A stretch of DNA of 64,000 nucleotides from Parapristionchus giblindavisi (GCA_943737045.1 CALSFV010000391.1:124001-188000); one strand, 5' to 3'; counted from the stretch's first letter, positions 11,147-26,200 are shown. The notes: generated by a model from the sequence alone, not told the origin. A program made the numbers and translations.

Positions 11147-14100
11147 CTACATATTATGAGCATTGTTCTTTGCAAGATTCTTAAGACGTAAAGCAATTGA
11201 TCGTAAAGAAGGATGTGAAGTATTCGCAAGGATATGTTCGAGAGTAGGAATGGTAGAATGCAAGGAAGGGAGCCTAAAATGATAGTCATATGAATTTGTT
11301 CGTACTCGAGATAAGAAAAGTTAGAATTAAAAAAAAAAGAAGGTTGTCAAAAATCAAAATGGCAAATTTCCACTGTCATATGTGCACGCTCTCTCGTAAT
11401 CTCTCGTCTGGCAGAGAAATCATAGGGAAAGCGTGCAAAAGTGGTGGGACAAGTTTACCAAATTGATTTTTGGCAACCTTCTTATTTTAACCTATCTCAT
11501 AAGAATAAATAATTGTTAGAAATTTGGTCATTTTTTTTGTTCATTGTCAGTGAGCAACAAGTATAACGAATGAATTGATGAAAAAGATATAATTATCGCT
11601 TTTCCAAGATTCGCCCGTAGCTCCTCGAATGCCACTCTACCCAAAACCCTCACCGATATCGACACCTTAGCGACGACCATCTATCAATATCATTCTTTCC
11701 AATGCTACGCATTGCTTGGTGGAATAAAATTTAAGAAAAATAATATAGAGAAACCCGCTTACTCAGTGAACTCTTCAGTATTGCGCATTGCATAAACATT
11801 ATCGATTGTCCACAACGCCCATGCTTGTGTGCCCACATTTGCATGTTGATCGAGAAGCGGAATCACCTTTTCCAACGGTCTTAAACACAATTTTTAGTTG
11901 TAATAAAAATTTAACGAATTTTAGAATCTAGAATTGGAGTCACATCAAGGATTAATCCATGCGATAACACTTACAAGGGAATGGTCAACCATCCCCGTCG
12001 AGTTATGACAAGTGACAGATACCATTCGAACCGCCATGTGATTCTGATAAGACATCGTTGATAAGAAAACTCAAAGGTTTATGCGCTTCGAGAAAATCGA
12101 TATTGAAATTCGGCCAAATTCGTGTGGTTCCCTACACAACGTATGCGGATGGGTAGGAGAACTCTTCTATCTTCTTTCGAATCAACGGCTTGTAGTGTAG
12201 TCGATAAGGTGCTTGTGTTTACTTTTGGCTGTCAGGGGTTCGATCCCCCTCCCGGCGCCTTTCTTTTGCTGATTTTGTTGTTGTCGAAAGATTGAAATGT
12301 TATGCTGATTATGAAAGATATAAAGGAGAACACACTCTACCTCATCACCAAGTGTGACCTTTAACAACCAAATGAGTGAGGCAAGGAAAAGACAATTTTC
12401 CCATCTGGTGAATGAACAGGAAGAACAATGACATCAAGGCTTTTGAAGATAGTCCAAGAAGAAATCGAAGCACTTACCGTACTCGCATGATCTTTGATCT
12501 TTGAACTCTCATTGATGTTTTTCAAGTCAATCATTGCATGACCTCGACCTCGGGCGAGGGAGAGGGAGAAGGAGAATGCAAAAAAATGCCATAAATAAAA
12601 AAGATCAAAGTTCAATTATCTTGAGGAGTGTCCATCAAGAACCAAGCAATGAATGACTCAAAACACAGATATGAGATCACATAATTCGTCTTGGAAGCTT
12701 CAATACTCCGAAACATGATACAGTACTCCTGGTTTGCAGCGGGATACAATGGTTTTTACTTCACTAATTTGGTTGTTAAAGGTCACACTTGGTGATGAGG
12801 TAGAGTGTGTTCTCCTTTATATCTTTCATAATCAGCAAAACATTTCAATCTTTCGACAACAACAAAATCAGCAAAAGAAAGGTGCCGGGAGGGGGATCGA
12901 ACCCCTGACAGCCAAAACTAAACACAAGCACCTTATCCACTACACTACAAACCGTTGATTCAAAAGAAGATAGAAGAGTTCTCCTACCCATCCGCATACG
13001 TTGTGTAGGGAACCACACGAATTTGGCCGAATTTCAATATCGATTTTCTCGAAGCGCATAAACATTTGAGTTTTCTTATCAACGGTGTCTTATCAGAATC
13101 ACATGGCGGTTCGAATGGTATCTGTCACTTGTCATAACTCGACGGGGTGGTTGACCATTCCCTTGTTAGTGTTGTTGAAAATCTGCGAAGGACAGCGAAA
13201 ATTCACCTAGTTTTACGCACTCTCGCGCCTTTTAGTGTTTCTTTTCAGGACTTCTGAACTACTTCGTAACAATATGACACAGAACCAACTCATACTCGTG
13301 TGGGTCATTGACTTTTCGACTAATGTGGCCTTTAAAATAAAGCTCATTAACATCAGATCTTTACGGTTGAGGCTTTAAAACAAGAACTAAGTGGTTTTAG
13401 ACATTCGTAGAAAATGTAGGTGCATAAGAAAATGACAAAGTCTATATATAAATACCAATACAACGGGCGCTCATACTCGCTCGCCTAACTCTCGATTACC
13501 TCTCCACTTCCTCACACCTAGCGCGGTGTTATCGCACATGTAAAAATATTTGTATCATGAGCGGTGTGAATGGATCTGAACGGATCAGGCCGATCAAACG
13601 GGATTGTGAGCGATTGGGCCATTTTCGTTATTTTTCTTTGTTTTCATTGTTTTTCTTTCTATCGAATCGACTATATTGAAATAAATTAGGCCAAAATATT
13701 ACCATTTAGCAAAAATCATTGCTTTCACGATGAATAATTGCTCCAATGAACTAAAATTGACTAATTTATTCATAATGAAAATGAAGACTTCTGTTAAATG
13801 GCAATATTTTGGCTTGATTTCTTTTAATTTAGTAGATTCGAAGGAGAGAAGAACAATGAAAAGAAAGAAAAATAATGAAAATGGCTGTATCACTCTCAAT
13901 AACGTTTGATCGGCCTGATCCGTTCAGATCCATTCGCACCGTTCATGATGCAATTATTTTTACATGTATACATTTTCAAAACGTGCGCATGCAGTAACCT
14001 CCACCGTAACTTTGTAACGTGTCCGTCGTTACGGCCGAGGTTACGGCGTACGCACCTTTTGAAAATGTAACACCGCATAACCCGTCTGACCTTCGCCGTT

Positions 14101-17100
14101 CTGATTTGATATTTAGAAGAGTATCTGAATTGTTACTGAACTATCCAAACCCATAAATAGTCATGCGGACATAGAAAATAAGAAATTTTTATACGCCCAA
14201 TATCAACTCACGTATAAGTCGTTATGACGCATGTGAGATGAGGCCACGAGGAAATGATTGATAACTAAATAATACATTATATAATACATAATAATAATAA
14301 TACGTTTACATAATCTTTCTGAAATGTTGAATACTATTAGGTAGTGCCATAAGTCTTTTTGAATTTGATAGTGCTGTTTATGCAGGTTTGTTTCTCGCTT
14401 CGTTATAAACGGAGCTTTCTGCGCTGGTGCATATCACTGACTAGTTACATAAATCATATAACGCCCTTTCATAATCCATATAACGTTCGATTCAGACTTC
14501 CATTTAAATACCCGTTTCTCCAAAATAAAAATCTAATTCAGAAGTCCAATTTGTTCCCGACTCTATCTCACTTGAATTTTACAAAACTTAATCAACAACT
14601 AGGTTATATGTACCCCGCATATGTGCCCTCCAAACATACGCTGGCCAATTGCTTACATTAATTTTAAATCAGAAACTATTTTTAAAAGAGAGAAATGGTC
14701 ATGTCCGCCATTTGAATTGCACTTCCCGTCATGAAGGAGTATGATCCATTTGATACCCTTCGTTAAATGTCTGCCACGGATCATCCACACCCACTATTTC
14801 ACTAGAATTAAGGAATTAAAAAAAAATCAAATTGTTGTTTATACGAAAAGTGGTCATTTGGCGAGAATTTGAATAACATCGCGGATTGAAACCGCTACCT
14901 CTTTTATTTTTGTAATAAGAACAAGTACCTGACAAGGAACCTCTTTTACATTAATCTGGCGATGAGAGATGAGTTATACCTCATTTGAAAGCCCTTCTTC
15001 TGTAGATTAAGACTATGTACTTTAAAAATGCAACGGAGGTCTGTGCACGGACTTAAAATTGGAGAAGTGTCTCAAACGCAATGATGCGCGCAATGATGCA
15101 CTAGTTCTCCGCGTTATCTCTGCCCGCTAGTGGTGTCACAAAGGTAAAGATGAGTTATTGTGGTATATCTGACGAACTTCGGTTAGGTTAGACACGCGAA
15201 AGATGTTAAACAACAATTGGAAACTACTCCAAAAGTTTTTTTCAATAATGGAGAATGTTCTCTACAGCCAGTTCAAGCACATCGTCGTCGGCTCTTGCAA
15301 CTTATAATTGTAAATTCACTCGGAAACGGATAACGAGGATCACTAGATGTGCAACCACTAGAGCGAAGAGATAACGCGGAGAACTAGTGCATCATTGCGC
15401 GCATTATAGCGTTTTAGACACTTCTCCAATTTTAAGTCCGTGCACAGACCTCCGTTGCATTTTTTAAGTACATTGTCTTAATCTACAGAAGAAGGGCTTT
15501 CAAATGAGGTATAACTTATCTCTCATCGCCAGATTAATGTAAAAGAGGTTCCTTGTGAGTTGAAAATCTCGTAGCATGAATGAACAAAATGGATCACTCA
15601 CTAGTCATGCTAGTCAGTAGCTAGTAGCTAGTAGTAGTGTCTGCTAGTCACTAGTCATGCTAGTCATGCATGCTAGTCAGTGAATTTGAAAAGGAGAGAA
15701 ATTAGAACCGATCACTAAACCTGAAAACATCGGAAACTGAAGATGTCATAGGTTGAATATGTGAAGTGTGAATGCGGCCAATGTATTGCATGCGTATAAT
15801 TGAGGTCACTGATATATTCGGGGTCTCTATTGTAAACAACTACTTGAAGTCATAGATCTTATCGCCGCCTCCACAGCTGTGTCAAATATTCCTCCTCCGT
15901 GACGCCTCTCGAATGGACCAAGTAAAACACGTCTTTACTCTTCACTCTCCGGACTTTACTCTTTCGGGTTGCTGCTTTAGTTAGGGCGTACAACATGCTT
16001 TAGTAAAAGATAAGTTTAAGAACAAACGAGTAGTCGAAAGACAGTTGGCTTCACAGTTTGCATAATAACGCTAGTCCTTCTACAAGTTGTGAGCCCACAT
16101 TGTGGGTGGAATATAGCAAGGAGTCATCGACCGTAACAACGAATAAATACTTAGTCAATGCCGTCGTTAAACTAAGATAATTCAATCTGAAGTTGTACCG
16201 ACAAATTCAAGAAGACTCATGGCACAACCTAATACTGATTGCATATCACTTTAATCTTATAAGCAGATGAAACAATAAAACAAACCATGTTTGTTTCGCA
16301 AATGCCTTTTTTCTTGACGTCAGATTCGCTCTTGAGAACTTGGACGAGAATCCGCATTGCTAGGTAAGCAGCTTTGAATTCCTCAGTATCTCGAACACTG
16401 CGGAAGCAACCTTCGGCAGTGACCGTGTTTGGAGACTTAAAACCTCTGAATTTAAATAATTATTAATTTGTGTTTATTTCTCGATCAGTGCGAGAAAGAA
16501 TAGAACGTTGAACGAATTCTATATGAAGTATTGTGATCAATTCCACGTCATCTATATTGAAAAATGGAATATTTACATATGTTAAGAAATGTATATATTA
16601 ATAAGTATATTAATCAAAAGTGTCACACTCTGGCATTTCAAAACTCGTATTCTACTCATCATCCCCACTTGAAGTAGTATTGTAAGTCACTTTAAGTCAG
16701 ACGTAATTCTACTTCAAGTGGTGTAAATATCGAAATACATGTAGTAAGATTCAAGTTATTGACATATTTTACATAATGTTCTTTCAAATTGATGTAAAAC
16801 GTCAAGTATTTTAATTAGAATGTTAGTTTTGAATTGCCAAGCCGTGCTCGCTCCATTTAGTCAATAGCTTTTTTTAAATTCCAAGAATATATCTAAAAAT
16901 GGTGCAGGCTTACAATAAAGTTTTTAAGGCGATACTCTTAAGAAACGGAGTGTGGGATGATGGAACGTTATAGACAATATTGTCGATTAATCGAAGTACC
17001 TTCAATAAAAAATTTAAAATCAGATTGCATTTTTAAGAATTGCAAAATTGTTATATTAAAAAAATTATAATTTCCTTACAATTAGCAGTACTAATTTTAA

Positions 17101-20100
17101 AATTAATAAATCTTAAATCACTATGGTTCCCGTTCTCATCGTTTTACATACGTTTTCAGACAGTCCTAATACATACTTCGATTTTCGTTGTGACATCCTG
17201 TTGCAATCCTTGCCACACCTCCTTGAGAGTACCAAATCCCATTAATTGTCTACAGACGACATCCGAATTCTCTGAGGGTTCATAATTAACAAGAGAACGG
17301 CTCGGTAAGACTCGGTCATTTTAAGAGACCGGCTCGGAAAGACTCGAGCATGGACCGGACATTCGCCATGACTTTCGATCTGATCCTCAATACTTTAATC
17401 GTAGACACATACCGGAGCAGACCGACGAAAGTAATGGTGAAAATGCCCTGAGGCACAAACCCGCCTCACATATCTCACATTAAATAAAAAAAGTGAAAAA
17501 TTCATAACTTTTTAATCGTGATAACTAGGACTTTTATTTCTTTTTTATTGGTGAATAACATGTCATGCACTCTTACAAACACCGCTGAACAGTATTATCA
17601 TATCGTTCTGTATACTTTATTCGTGTCTGATTTTCAGATGTTTCTTCTTCTACCCTCGTTGGCGAGCTAGGGCAACTAGTGACATAGTGCATATTGTAGC
17701 CCTGACGATTATGTACGTGGTGGCCACATTCCCTTGACCGGCCAAAGTTTCGCAGGCATCGAGAATTGCAACAGATTGAGAGATATGCGCAAATCGCAAT
17801 TCTTGAAATTCTTGAAATTCGCAAGACGAAAATGTAGCTTTATTATGTCATTTAATTACACACTCAGGAAAAACACAAATGGCCTCAGATTACATTTGTT
17901 TTAAATAGAGAGAAATAATTAATTTATTTTTATTTTTTTCAACCCACACGAGTCAAGGCAAGTTCATTCATAGGACGTATGGTGGCTGATGCTGCATGTG
18001 CGTTTGCAGAAACGACTGCCACGTGAAGAATCGTCTTTTCAGATTTGATTGCGGAAAAATGCACTTTAGACATTTCCGAACGACGAACGATGCCGTAACG
18101 GACCAGAAATCGGTTGGAAGGCGTATGACAACCAAAGCTGTACCATTGTTTCTAGCAGGAATGTACGGTACTGGACTACCGTAATCGTCAGGAATCGCGA
18201 ACTGATTGTTTTCATTCGACCCATGATTTTCAACCATGACCATGAAATAGTATTTGCCCTTATATCAACAGTTAGCCAACTTTTTTTCTGGATGCCGTAA
18301 CCTGGACTACCGCAATCGCAATGCACACCCGTGAACTTATATTATAGTATTATATCACAATATTATAGGACACGGTAGGTATAGTTGGGTCCCCCCGTGT
18401 AGACCGTTCACAGGAGGGAGATCATGCCAGAATGATCTCCCCTCATACCATTTGCATCGTCATTCCCCATGACCCATTCCCCTATATAAACCCCCTCCTA
18501 TCCTGATAAAGTTAGTCTCGAGTGAGCTTGTCGTCTAGTCTTCTTTGTTACACTTCAACTGGACTCCACTCGGTGACCTCGGATTGAAGGTCTTCAAGGA
18601 AGACGGAGGAGTGGAAGTTTGAAGGACCTTAGACCCAGGATTGGAGTACGAGGGAATGGACGAGAATGAGGTGAAGTCTAGGATTCGTTTCTCATCTGAA
18701 CCATTTGAGCTGCCAGCGTTTTTGGATCCCAGGAAGAGGACAAACTTCGAGGATCTTCTGAGATGGGCCGATGCCGTCGAGTCAAGCCACACAAATCATC
18801 CAGAAGTAGAAGAGCCATGGGATGAGAAGATCCATGTTGTTTGGCGGCGTTCCGTCAAAGGGCAGGAGTTGGGTCCCCCCGTGTAGACCGTTCACAGGAG
18901 GGAGATCATGCCAGAATGATCTCCCCTCATTCCATTTGCATCGTCATTCCCCACGACCCATTCCCTTATATATACAGTGTAGCCTAAAAGTCATGGGACA
19001 CTTTTTCAACTTTTCAGAACTTTTGATCCAGGAAAGCAATCAAGCTGATCTTTTGAGTCAATGTACAGAATTTATCAAGGGATACAACCATGATGTGTTG
19101 GTGTAATTAAATTAGTTCACTGTTGCATAGTACTGATTCTATCGAAATGCACTTTTTTGAAAAATTACATTTCTTTGGTGAAAGGCGCTGTTCTTCTGAA
19201 TCACTGTGAGAGTGTAGACATATAATAGGGCTGCACAGTCAAACAATCCGGAATGGCTCTGACTCCGATTTCGAGCTGTAGCTTTGTTGCAACTTTGACC
19301 CCCAAAATTTATAACACAGCTTCTAGATGTGCTAACGACCCGCTCTAAGTGCTGAAATGATTCTAGTGGCGAGTAACGTTTATCCCCAGATTATGGTAGT
19401 CAAAGCTCGACATTTGCCCTCAGGGCATAAAATATTTTTTTTGGAGGAGGACTGAATTTGAGACCCTACCGTTCAGAGGCCGGGTCTTCTAAAAATATGG
19501 CTCCTGCGCAAGCAGCTTTGTAATGTATCACATGTTTATTTCCCTTATTTTGGTTTAGTTCCGATTCCTTTTAGACCCGTAGTTAAAGTTATGCTGAGGT
19601 CTACTCTGTTTCAGCGATCAAATATCAAAATACAATGATCAAAGATCGAAGTTCAGCAATAGTATAAAAACTTTTGTGAACATCTCTAACATGCATAGGT
19701 GCTTTGAAAATAAAAGATTTCATCAATAGAGGGCCGGGAACGAGAGAAGTGAGAGAGAAAGCACACGAGCGCGCACCGAGTAGACCTCAGCATAACTTTA
19801 GCTACTGGTCTAAAAGGAATCGAAACTAAACCAAAATAAGGGAAATAAATATATGATACATTACAAAGCTGCTTGCGCAGGAGCCATATTTTTAGAAAGC
19901 CCGCCCTCTGAACGGTAGGGTCTCAAATTCAGTCCTCCTTCAAAAAAATTATTTTATGCCCTGAGGGCAAATGTCGAGCTTTGACTACCATAATCTGGGG
20001 ATAAACGTTACTCGCCACTAGAATCATTTCAGCACTTAGAGCGGGTCGTTAGCACATCTAGAAGCTGAGTTATAAATTTTGGGGGTCAAAGTTGCAACAA

Positions 20101-23100
20101 AGCTACAGCTCGAAATCGGAGTCAGAGCCATTCCGGATTGTTTGACTGTGCAGCCCTATTATATGTCTACACTCTCACCGTGATTCAGAAGAACAGCGCC
20201 TTTCACCAAAGAAATGTAATTTTTCAAAAAAGTGTATTTCGATAGAATAAGTACTATGCAACAGTGAACTAATTTAATTACACCAACACATCATGGTTGT
20301 ATCCCTTGATAAATTCTGTACATTGACTCAAAAGATCAGCTTGATTGCTTTCCTGCATCAAAAGTTATAAAAAGTTGAAAAAGCGTCCCATGACTTTTAG
20401 GCTACACTGTAACCCCCTCCTATCCTGATAAAGTTAGTCTCGAGTGAGCTTGTCGTCTAGTCTTCCTTGTTACACTCCAACTGGTATCACGATTGAAAAG
20501 TTATGAATTTTTCAATTTTTTATTGAATGTGACATATGTGAAGCGGGTTTGAGCCTCAGGGCATTTCCACTATTACTTTCGTCGGCCTGCCCCCGGTATG
20601 TATCTATGATGCAAGTATTGAGGGCCAGATCGAAAGTCTTGGCAAATGTTCGGAATATGATCGAGTCTTACCGACCCGGTCTCTTAATATTTATTTTATT
20701 TATTATTATTAATAACCCTTACGATCGTATCGACTATTTACAGTTGAGCCACAAGCTTGGCGAAAACTTAGGGACCGCATTGAAAAAACGTCGTGTGGTG
20801 CTTTCTGTGTTTCTCCACTGGGCAGAGCCGTAAGCCATATCCTGGCCGCCAGTGTTTTTTTGTTACAGGATTTATTTAAGAGAGATGGCCGTTAAGACTC
20901 GACCACCCCCGGACACGTGCGCTAGCAATGGGAACTGGGGGTCCATACTTGGGTGTTAGGAGTGTCACCGGCCCTTATTACACAAAACAGCAGAAATTTC
21001 CTGTTTGTGCCCTCAGGCTATTAAAAAAATAATTTTAATAAAAAAACGTTAAAAATCATAATTTTTCAAATTGTTGAGATGAAGTGTAAATATCATTTGC
21101 GATGCGTCTATGGTGCACAGAGGTTGCTAATACACTATTAGCATCGAATGTGCGTTGATTCCTAAACCACTTTTTTGACTCAAAATTTTGGTTTTTTCGG
21201 ACAAATTATCGCTTGTTGTAGATTGCTGCAAAGATTTCCGACCAGGTATTGTAGCCTAAGCAATTCTGCATTGATTTCACTTAAAACCGGGTTCTTCCCG
21301 TTAGACCATCTTGCCGAAATTTTCGTTCGAATTTCCGTCATCGATGGTTTTCCCGAACAAATGTATTTTTCAAACGTTTTTTTATTTTCTTCTTTTTTTT
21401 ATTTTTTATTTATTTTTTTAAAATTTTTCAAGCTTAAAATATTTTCATTTATGTGGCTTATTGTGAAGTACTAATGATGTGAATAATATTCAACCAATGC
21501 TCAATGGCTGATCTATATTTTCAACCATTTTTTTTTAAATAACGATTAATTTTTACTTAATTTTTGAAATTCACCCATTGCGATTTCTATGTCATTCTAC
21601 GCACCTGACACTAGGCTACCTTCTGATACTACGCTTCTTGCTTTAACGCGTGTCGAAATTGTGCAGCACGCTGCAAAACACTATCGATTTCGTTGTTTTT
21701 ACTAAATTTGTTTCTTTACGTTCGAATTATCCTCAATTTTTGAAATGTACCAACCGCGAGCAATACATCGATAGAATCTCCACACACTAGGCTTTCAAGT
21801 GATACAACGGTTCATGCTGCATTGATTGTGGTATATCATATAGATCGTGACCGTTTGCGTAAGACTCGACAAAGTGCCGAATCAGTCAAAAAATCAAATT
21901 TTGGGGATCGGGATTTCAAAGGTGCTGATGAAATGTAGTTTTCCTAACATAAGCGACTATTAATTAAGCAATGTTTTCTAGTTTTTTTATAATTTGCGTT
22001 TGTGTTTATTCTTGTTTTCCATTAGAATCGCCATCATCGATTACGTCGAAATGATAAAAATATAATTTTACTCTATTTCCAAATTACCACAATGCGGTCC
22101 TTGCCCAAACTATATTTCTATGTTCTAATGTTGTACAGAAAACCGTTGACTAACCTGTCAAATTGTAAAGTAACGCTGAAATGATGCAGAATTTATTTCG
22201 TCTTCCCTTATGTTCACCAAGGAGTAGTATACGACGTCTCTGAATTTTTGCCCAAATTATACATTACCTATAATGTCCAGTCAACCTCGGCAAATATCTT
22301 CGCATATACTTCAAGGTTCATGGTATCTGCTATTCTTCTCAGCTGGCATGGATAAAGCTGAGCAGCACATCTAGCTAATATACTGAGAATATTCCAACTG
22401 AAATAATATGTAGAATAATTCGTTTAGTAAGTCGCCTAAACCATGAAAACTCAATCTCTCATCGTTGGTAACTCTGACCTCTGTTTAATGGAGTCACCTT
22501 TCACTATCCGCTCATGACCGGCAACAAATATCCGATAAAAATCAAGAACCTTATCGTCTATTACATCAGTGTCGAAGAGTGATAGAAGCTACAATAAAGT
22601 AATAAATAAATACTAGAGATAACTACTAGAGAATGCCTTAAATATTTGTTCAGAAATAATGGACCGATGAATTATTCAAGATAGAAGTGCCCTTTGTATG
22701 AGACCCTGTCATGCCAATATTGTCAGTTTAGATGTACATACTTACATAAGAAATGACAAACTGTAAGCGCTCTAAAATACACATTGGTATTGCTACAAGG
22801 CTCCTCGTGTAACCTCAAAACGGATGGTTTTCAGTTTCCTGGAGTGAAAATTGACAAGATCTTTGCCTTTTCGAGACAATTCACGTTCCGCTCTGTTATA
22901 TGGTAATCACCATATATGGTAATTATTTATCTGCACCATGTTTTTTTTTGTAAAACGCATAAAAATATTATTATATTATTGTTTAAATATAAAGATAAAT
23001 AACCTCATTGCTTATAGAAGATTCATTATTCCTTGAAATGATCCCCTTCACGTATCTCTCAATACACCTTCCCAAATATTCGCTCTTGATATAACGCATT

Positions 23101-23242
23101 CGGTCGTTCCTGATTTTTTTTTAAATTTGTACAAATGTATATTCATATTTAAAGAAGAGTCTGAATCAATGACTATGTGGGTTACGTAGAGGGGGACACT
23201 AGTTGGTATGATCCATTACAGAGATCTCGCTTGAAAACGAAG

Positions 23243-23287
<45 letters not shown>

Positions 23288-26200
23288 ATAATAATAATAA
23301 TGAAAAAATTACATGAGCAAAGCCGTCCATGAAATGGTTGCCAAATGTTGTACACACTTATCATCTGGGTATCTCAAGTTCATCGACTCGAAGATGCAAG
23401 CGCATCTATTTAATTCCTCTTCAGAAAATTGCATATCATCTTGCTGCAAACATACACCTTTGTTCAGCCATATGAGGAGTATTGTTACTGTTACGTCACA
23501 AAGTTAAGGGGGCTGACACCTTTGTCAACGGTCTCTTCAACGCTCTACGCTCTCTCGTCAATAGAGAATAGAGAAATAGTGTGCGCAAGGAAGAGACCAT
23601 TGAGAGTGGTTACGCTCCCTTTAAACTCCTCTGGTCTTTCAAAACTAGCAGTTAATTTATCATTGCCACTTGAAGTAGACTTGCCAGCCCACTTCTAGTT
23701 TCACGTAAGTTTCTTCATCTTTGCTACTCAAGTTGTAGCATCGTATTCATGCTTACTCCACTACCTATCAAATATTTTATCAGAAAGTATACTTTACTTT
23801 TGCACCGCATAAAGTATATTATTATTATTAAAAGTGGTGTATAAAAAGTATTGTATTTCGTCAAATGTTCTTTCACTTGTAGAAACTTGCGGTAAACTTC
23901 TAGTCAGTGAGGTAATTTAAGCATATTGCTAGTTTGCAAATAGCAGGCTCTAGACCATAGCTGAATTCAGATATATTATTTTTCTATTCGATTTAAAATA
24001 AGGAAAGGGTTGGTCAATTATTGCGCACACGTTGTTTCTTTTTGTTATATGGCATCGTTTTTTTCATCATACAATTCCTTAATGAAAATACAAATTTTCA
24101 TTATGATCGAACTTAATTTTAACCTTATTTAAATAAATCTACATTAACTTTATGATTTGTGATTTGAATCAATCGAGAGCGAGAAGATTACTTTACATAA
24201 GATTATTCTCCAAACATGTGATTTGAAAACTTTAAAACTCTGTTAAGATAAGTATATCACTATATGTGTACACTAAATGTTCTCGCTGTCAATTCATTTC
24301 AAAAACATACGGAGAGTTTTAACTTATTGCTAAAAGGTGTACAGACGATATAAAAGGTTATGCATTCATTTAAGAGGCCGGATCTGAGAAAAGTGACTAC
24401 CCCCCGGACATTGCCCCAGGATTTTCGATATGGGCCCCCATACACATAGGGCCTGTGGCGGCTTTGACCTTGTTTACAAAAATGATGACGTCACCGCCTG
24501 TATTGCTCAATGCGGCGCAAAAGCGCCGGGTTCGTCGAAAATGTCGAAAATTCGTAATTTCTCAACCGAATGAGCTAGAACCAAAATTCTTTTTGCAGTA
24601 TGTTAGGCATGCCCATAGTGCACCACAGCACCATTGGAATTGAAATTTGCCCAACTCTGACATCGACTTTTTGTATGAGACTTTCACATTTTGCGATTTC
24701 TTTGTATCTGAGATTTAGTTCCGAGCATAATTTTCTTTATGGGGTGGTACCTCACTGTCATGGGCATCATGCCCACCCATGGCCATTATCGAATTCCGGG
24801 TCAATCTGAACGAAAAATTGCCTTGAATGATCATCGCTCGGTTCCAGGTCGGCTTTTCCCGGCACTTTTCACTGACTCTCTAACGTAATCTAGCCAAATG
24901 TAGATCATATTGTATTATTGAGACATCTAACGAATATTTATCACCATCGGAGTTGAATCCGCGACAATGAATTTTTCGAACCATGACCCCGGTGTTCATG
25001 GTCTTGAATTCATTCATGACCATGAACCCCGGGTCATGGTTCGAAATGGACCGAAAAAGTCAGGATGAGAATCTTCAAGTACTATGCGCCAAAAAGAAAA
25101 CGAGATACTCAAAAAAATGAGCAGAAATGAAAATAAGCCAGATGAGGCATTGACATCGCTGCACTCGGTTCCGCGTTTGTCAGAATATTGTGTTGTGTTT
25201 CAATATAGTGTTGGGGAAGTGTTCTTCATATTGGTGCACAGTACTTGAAGATTCTCCATCCTGACTTTTTCGGTCCATTTCGAACCATGACCAGGGGTTC
25301 ATGGTCATGAATGAATTCTAGACCATGAAAACCGGGTCATGGTTCGAAAAAATCATTGTCGCGGATTCAACTCCGATGGTGATAAATATTCGTTAGATGT
25401 CTCAATAATACAATATGATCTACATTTGGCTAGATAACGTTAGAGAGTCAGTGGAAAGTGCCGGGAAAAGCCGACCTGGAACCGAGCGATGATCATTCAA
25501 GGCACTTTTTCGTTCAGATTGACCCTGAATCCGATAATGGCCATGGGTGGTCATGACGCCCATGGCAGTGAGGTACCACCCCATAAAGAAAATTATGCTC
25601 GGAACTAAATCTCAGATACAAAGAAATCGCAAAATGTGAAAGTCCCATTCAAAAAATCGATGTTAGAGTTGGGCAAATTTCAATACCAATGGTGCTGTGG
25701 TGCACTCTGGGCATGCCTAAAATACTGCAAAAAGAATTTTGGTTCTAGCTCATTCGGTTGAGAAATTACGAATTTTGCGACATTTTCGACGAGCCCCGGC
25801 GCTTTTGCGCCGCATTGAGCAATACAGGCGGTGACGTCATAATTTTTGTAAACAAGGTCAAAGCCACCCCAGGCCCTATGAGTATGGGGGCCCATATCGA
25901 AAATCCTGGCGCAATGTCCGGGGAGGTGGCAAAATGGTAAATTTTCTCAGATCCGGCCTCTTAAAGGGGCTGACACCTTTGTCAACGGTCTCTTCAACGC
26001 TCTACGGTCTCTCGTTGTTAGATAACTGAGAAATAGTGTGCGCAATGAAGAGACCATTGAGTGAGGTTACGCTCCCTTTAAACACATTTAATAAGAGTAA
26101 TAAAGAATTATGTCGCCGCACCAAAGCTCTCAAAAAAGACCTCATGATTCGTTACTTTTTTTTCGTTTCAAACGGAAAAGGAGCCTTCACAAAGGTAAAA

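Larger units (their letters stand above)
11965..13173. mobile_element. 1.2-kb foldback element with about 407-bp arms, each carrying a tRNA-like sequence
   Basis: Arms 11965-12371 and 12767-13173 are near-perfect reverse complements; the outer ends read 'aacacttacaagggaatgg' and its inverse. Each arm contains a tRNA-like block with good A-box and B-box (separate entries). The 395-bp centre has no recognised gene. It lies in the intron between exons 13 and 14 of the ZYG11-like gene. Class unknown. Confidence 0.8.
17321..20687. mobile_element. 3.4-kb TTAA-flanked foldback element hosting nested insertions
   Basis: Arms 17321-17530 and about 20485-20687 are inverse copies at roughly 80-85% by eye, ending 'ttaagagaccgg' with TTAA at both borders. 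The element was later hit by a miniature LTR element (18384-20484), which was hit in turn by a palindromic TA element (18975-20409). The 850 bp at 17531-18383 holds coding-like stretches on the minus strand: about 17656-17800, ending 'TYIIVRATICTMSLVALAR', and the open frame 17968-18243. Neither could be fitted in phase to the ZYG11-like gene. They may be captured host sequence or relics of element genes. Confidence 0.7.

Noticed and set aside
24455..25895. Paired frames with the shared peptide 'QPNELEPKFFLQY'
   Set aside because: One sequence seen twice in the arms of the 24370-25964 foldback; no domain recognised.
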